The notes beneath the pieces are model-generated. The model was given only the letters and a program-made list of their open reading frames with translations, made no database searches and was not told the origin of the DNA. This document shows positions 63,918 through 64,000 of a stretch of 64,000 nucleotides of DNA, piece after piece. The stretch is from Ectothiorhodospira lacustris. Lineage in GTDB: Bacteria > Pseudomonadota > Gammaproteobacteria > Ectothiorhodospirales > Ectothiorhodospiraceae. The position numbers were made by a program, and so were the translations under genes. The stretch's first letter is position 1. Each line of letters begins with the position of its first letter. The stretch is taken from the NCBI RefSeq assembly GCF_022227845.1, contig NZ_JAJNQN010000009.1:62001-126000 (forward strand), given 5' to 3'.

Positions 63918-64000
63918 ATGGACAACCGGCAGATACAGAACACGGATCCGCAGATCCCCGCCCATCCTCCGGCGCTGGTGCAGCTGGAGGCAGTGAGCAA
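63918..64000 (+). CDS. Start of an unidentified gene, possibly an ABC ATPase (cut by window edge)
   Basis: An open frame from ATG 63918 to the right edge (27 codons). An in-frame GTG at 63903 is an alternative start. After a polar leader it reads PALVQLEAVSK-like, similar to the opening beta strand of ABC transporter ATPases (L-x-x-V-S-K), but too little is present to be sure. Confidence 0.4.
   Translation, partial: MDNRQIQNTDPQIPAHPPALVQLEAVS

Overview
The window looks like chromosome of a GC-rich gammaproteobacterial purple sulfur bacterium, probably Ectothiorhodospiraceae or a close relative. The gammaproteobacterial assignment rests on the block thrS-infC-rpmI-rplT-pheS-pheT-ihfA-merR followed by tRNA-Pro. 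Phototrophy rests on a pair of light-harvesting antenna peptides (22834-23172) resembling LH2 alpha and beta. The placement below class level is inference. No integrase, transposase, phage gene or CRISPR array was seen.

Layout. 1-8.8 kb: flagellar stator motAB, an HDOD-GAF protein, ispG, a Cache-HAMP sensor without output domain plus a small partner, the SRP RNA with a clear sigma70 promoter, an FKBP-rhodanese fusion, purU and tRNA-Ser. 8.9-16 kb: a DUF1820 protein, a three-gene symporter operon ending in an unlisted 39-residue membrane protein, trkH, hypF and a DUF457 membrane protein. 16-20.2 kb: a LuxP-type AI-2 receptor directly followed by a membrane GGDEF-EAL protein. 20.2-20.6 kb: a DnaA-box cluster beside an AT-rich stretch. 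20.6-25.1 kb: DUF3617, lrgAB, the antenna genes, three tRNAs and a two-receiver response regulator. 25.3-30.6 kb: gspN, a deacetylase-family enzyme, GTP-type pckG and a membrane-bound LuxR-type regulator. 30.7-41.9 kb: a tightly packed envelope operon (vWA protein, LolD-like ATPase, FtsX-like permease, SUMF1-like protein, two lipoproteins, S41 protease), then a beta-propeller protein. 42-45.3 kb: a PepSY-flavodoxin-reductase fusion and membrane proteins. 45.5-53.2 kb: the translation cluster. 53.2-64 kb: an AmpG-like transporter, a hybrid histidine kinase, a COG4255-like gene with recJ, two tandem mgtE genes, a glycosyltransferase and the start of a further gene.

Two systems stand out. First, the LuxP homologue keeps all eight residues known to contact AI-2 in Vibrio LuxP, but its neighbour is a cyclic-di-GMP cyclase/phosphodiesterase instead of the LuxQ kinase. 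This predicts a direct AI-2 to c-di-GMP switch. Second, the vWA/ABC/SUMF1/lipoprotein operon matches the TagQRST module that controls the PpkA kinase of type VI secretion, yet it has a free-standing periplasmic vWA protein and no kinase or secretion genes nearby. The antenna genes are also unusual: alpha precedes beta, and aromatic residues that tune B850 absorption are replaced.
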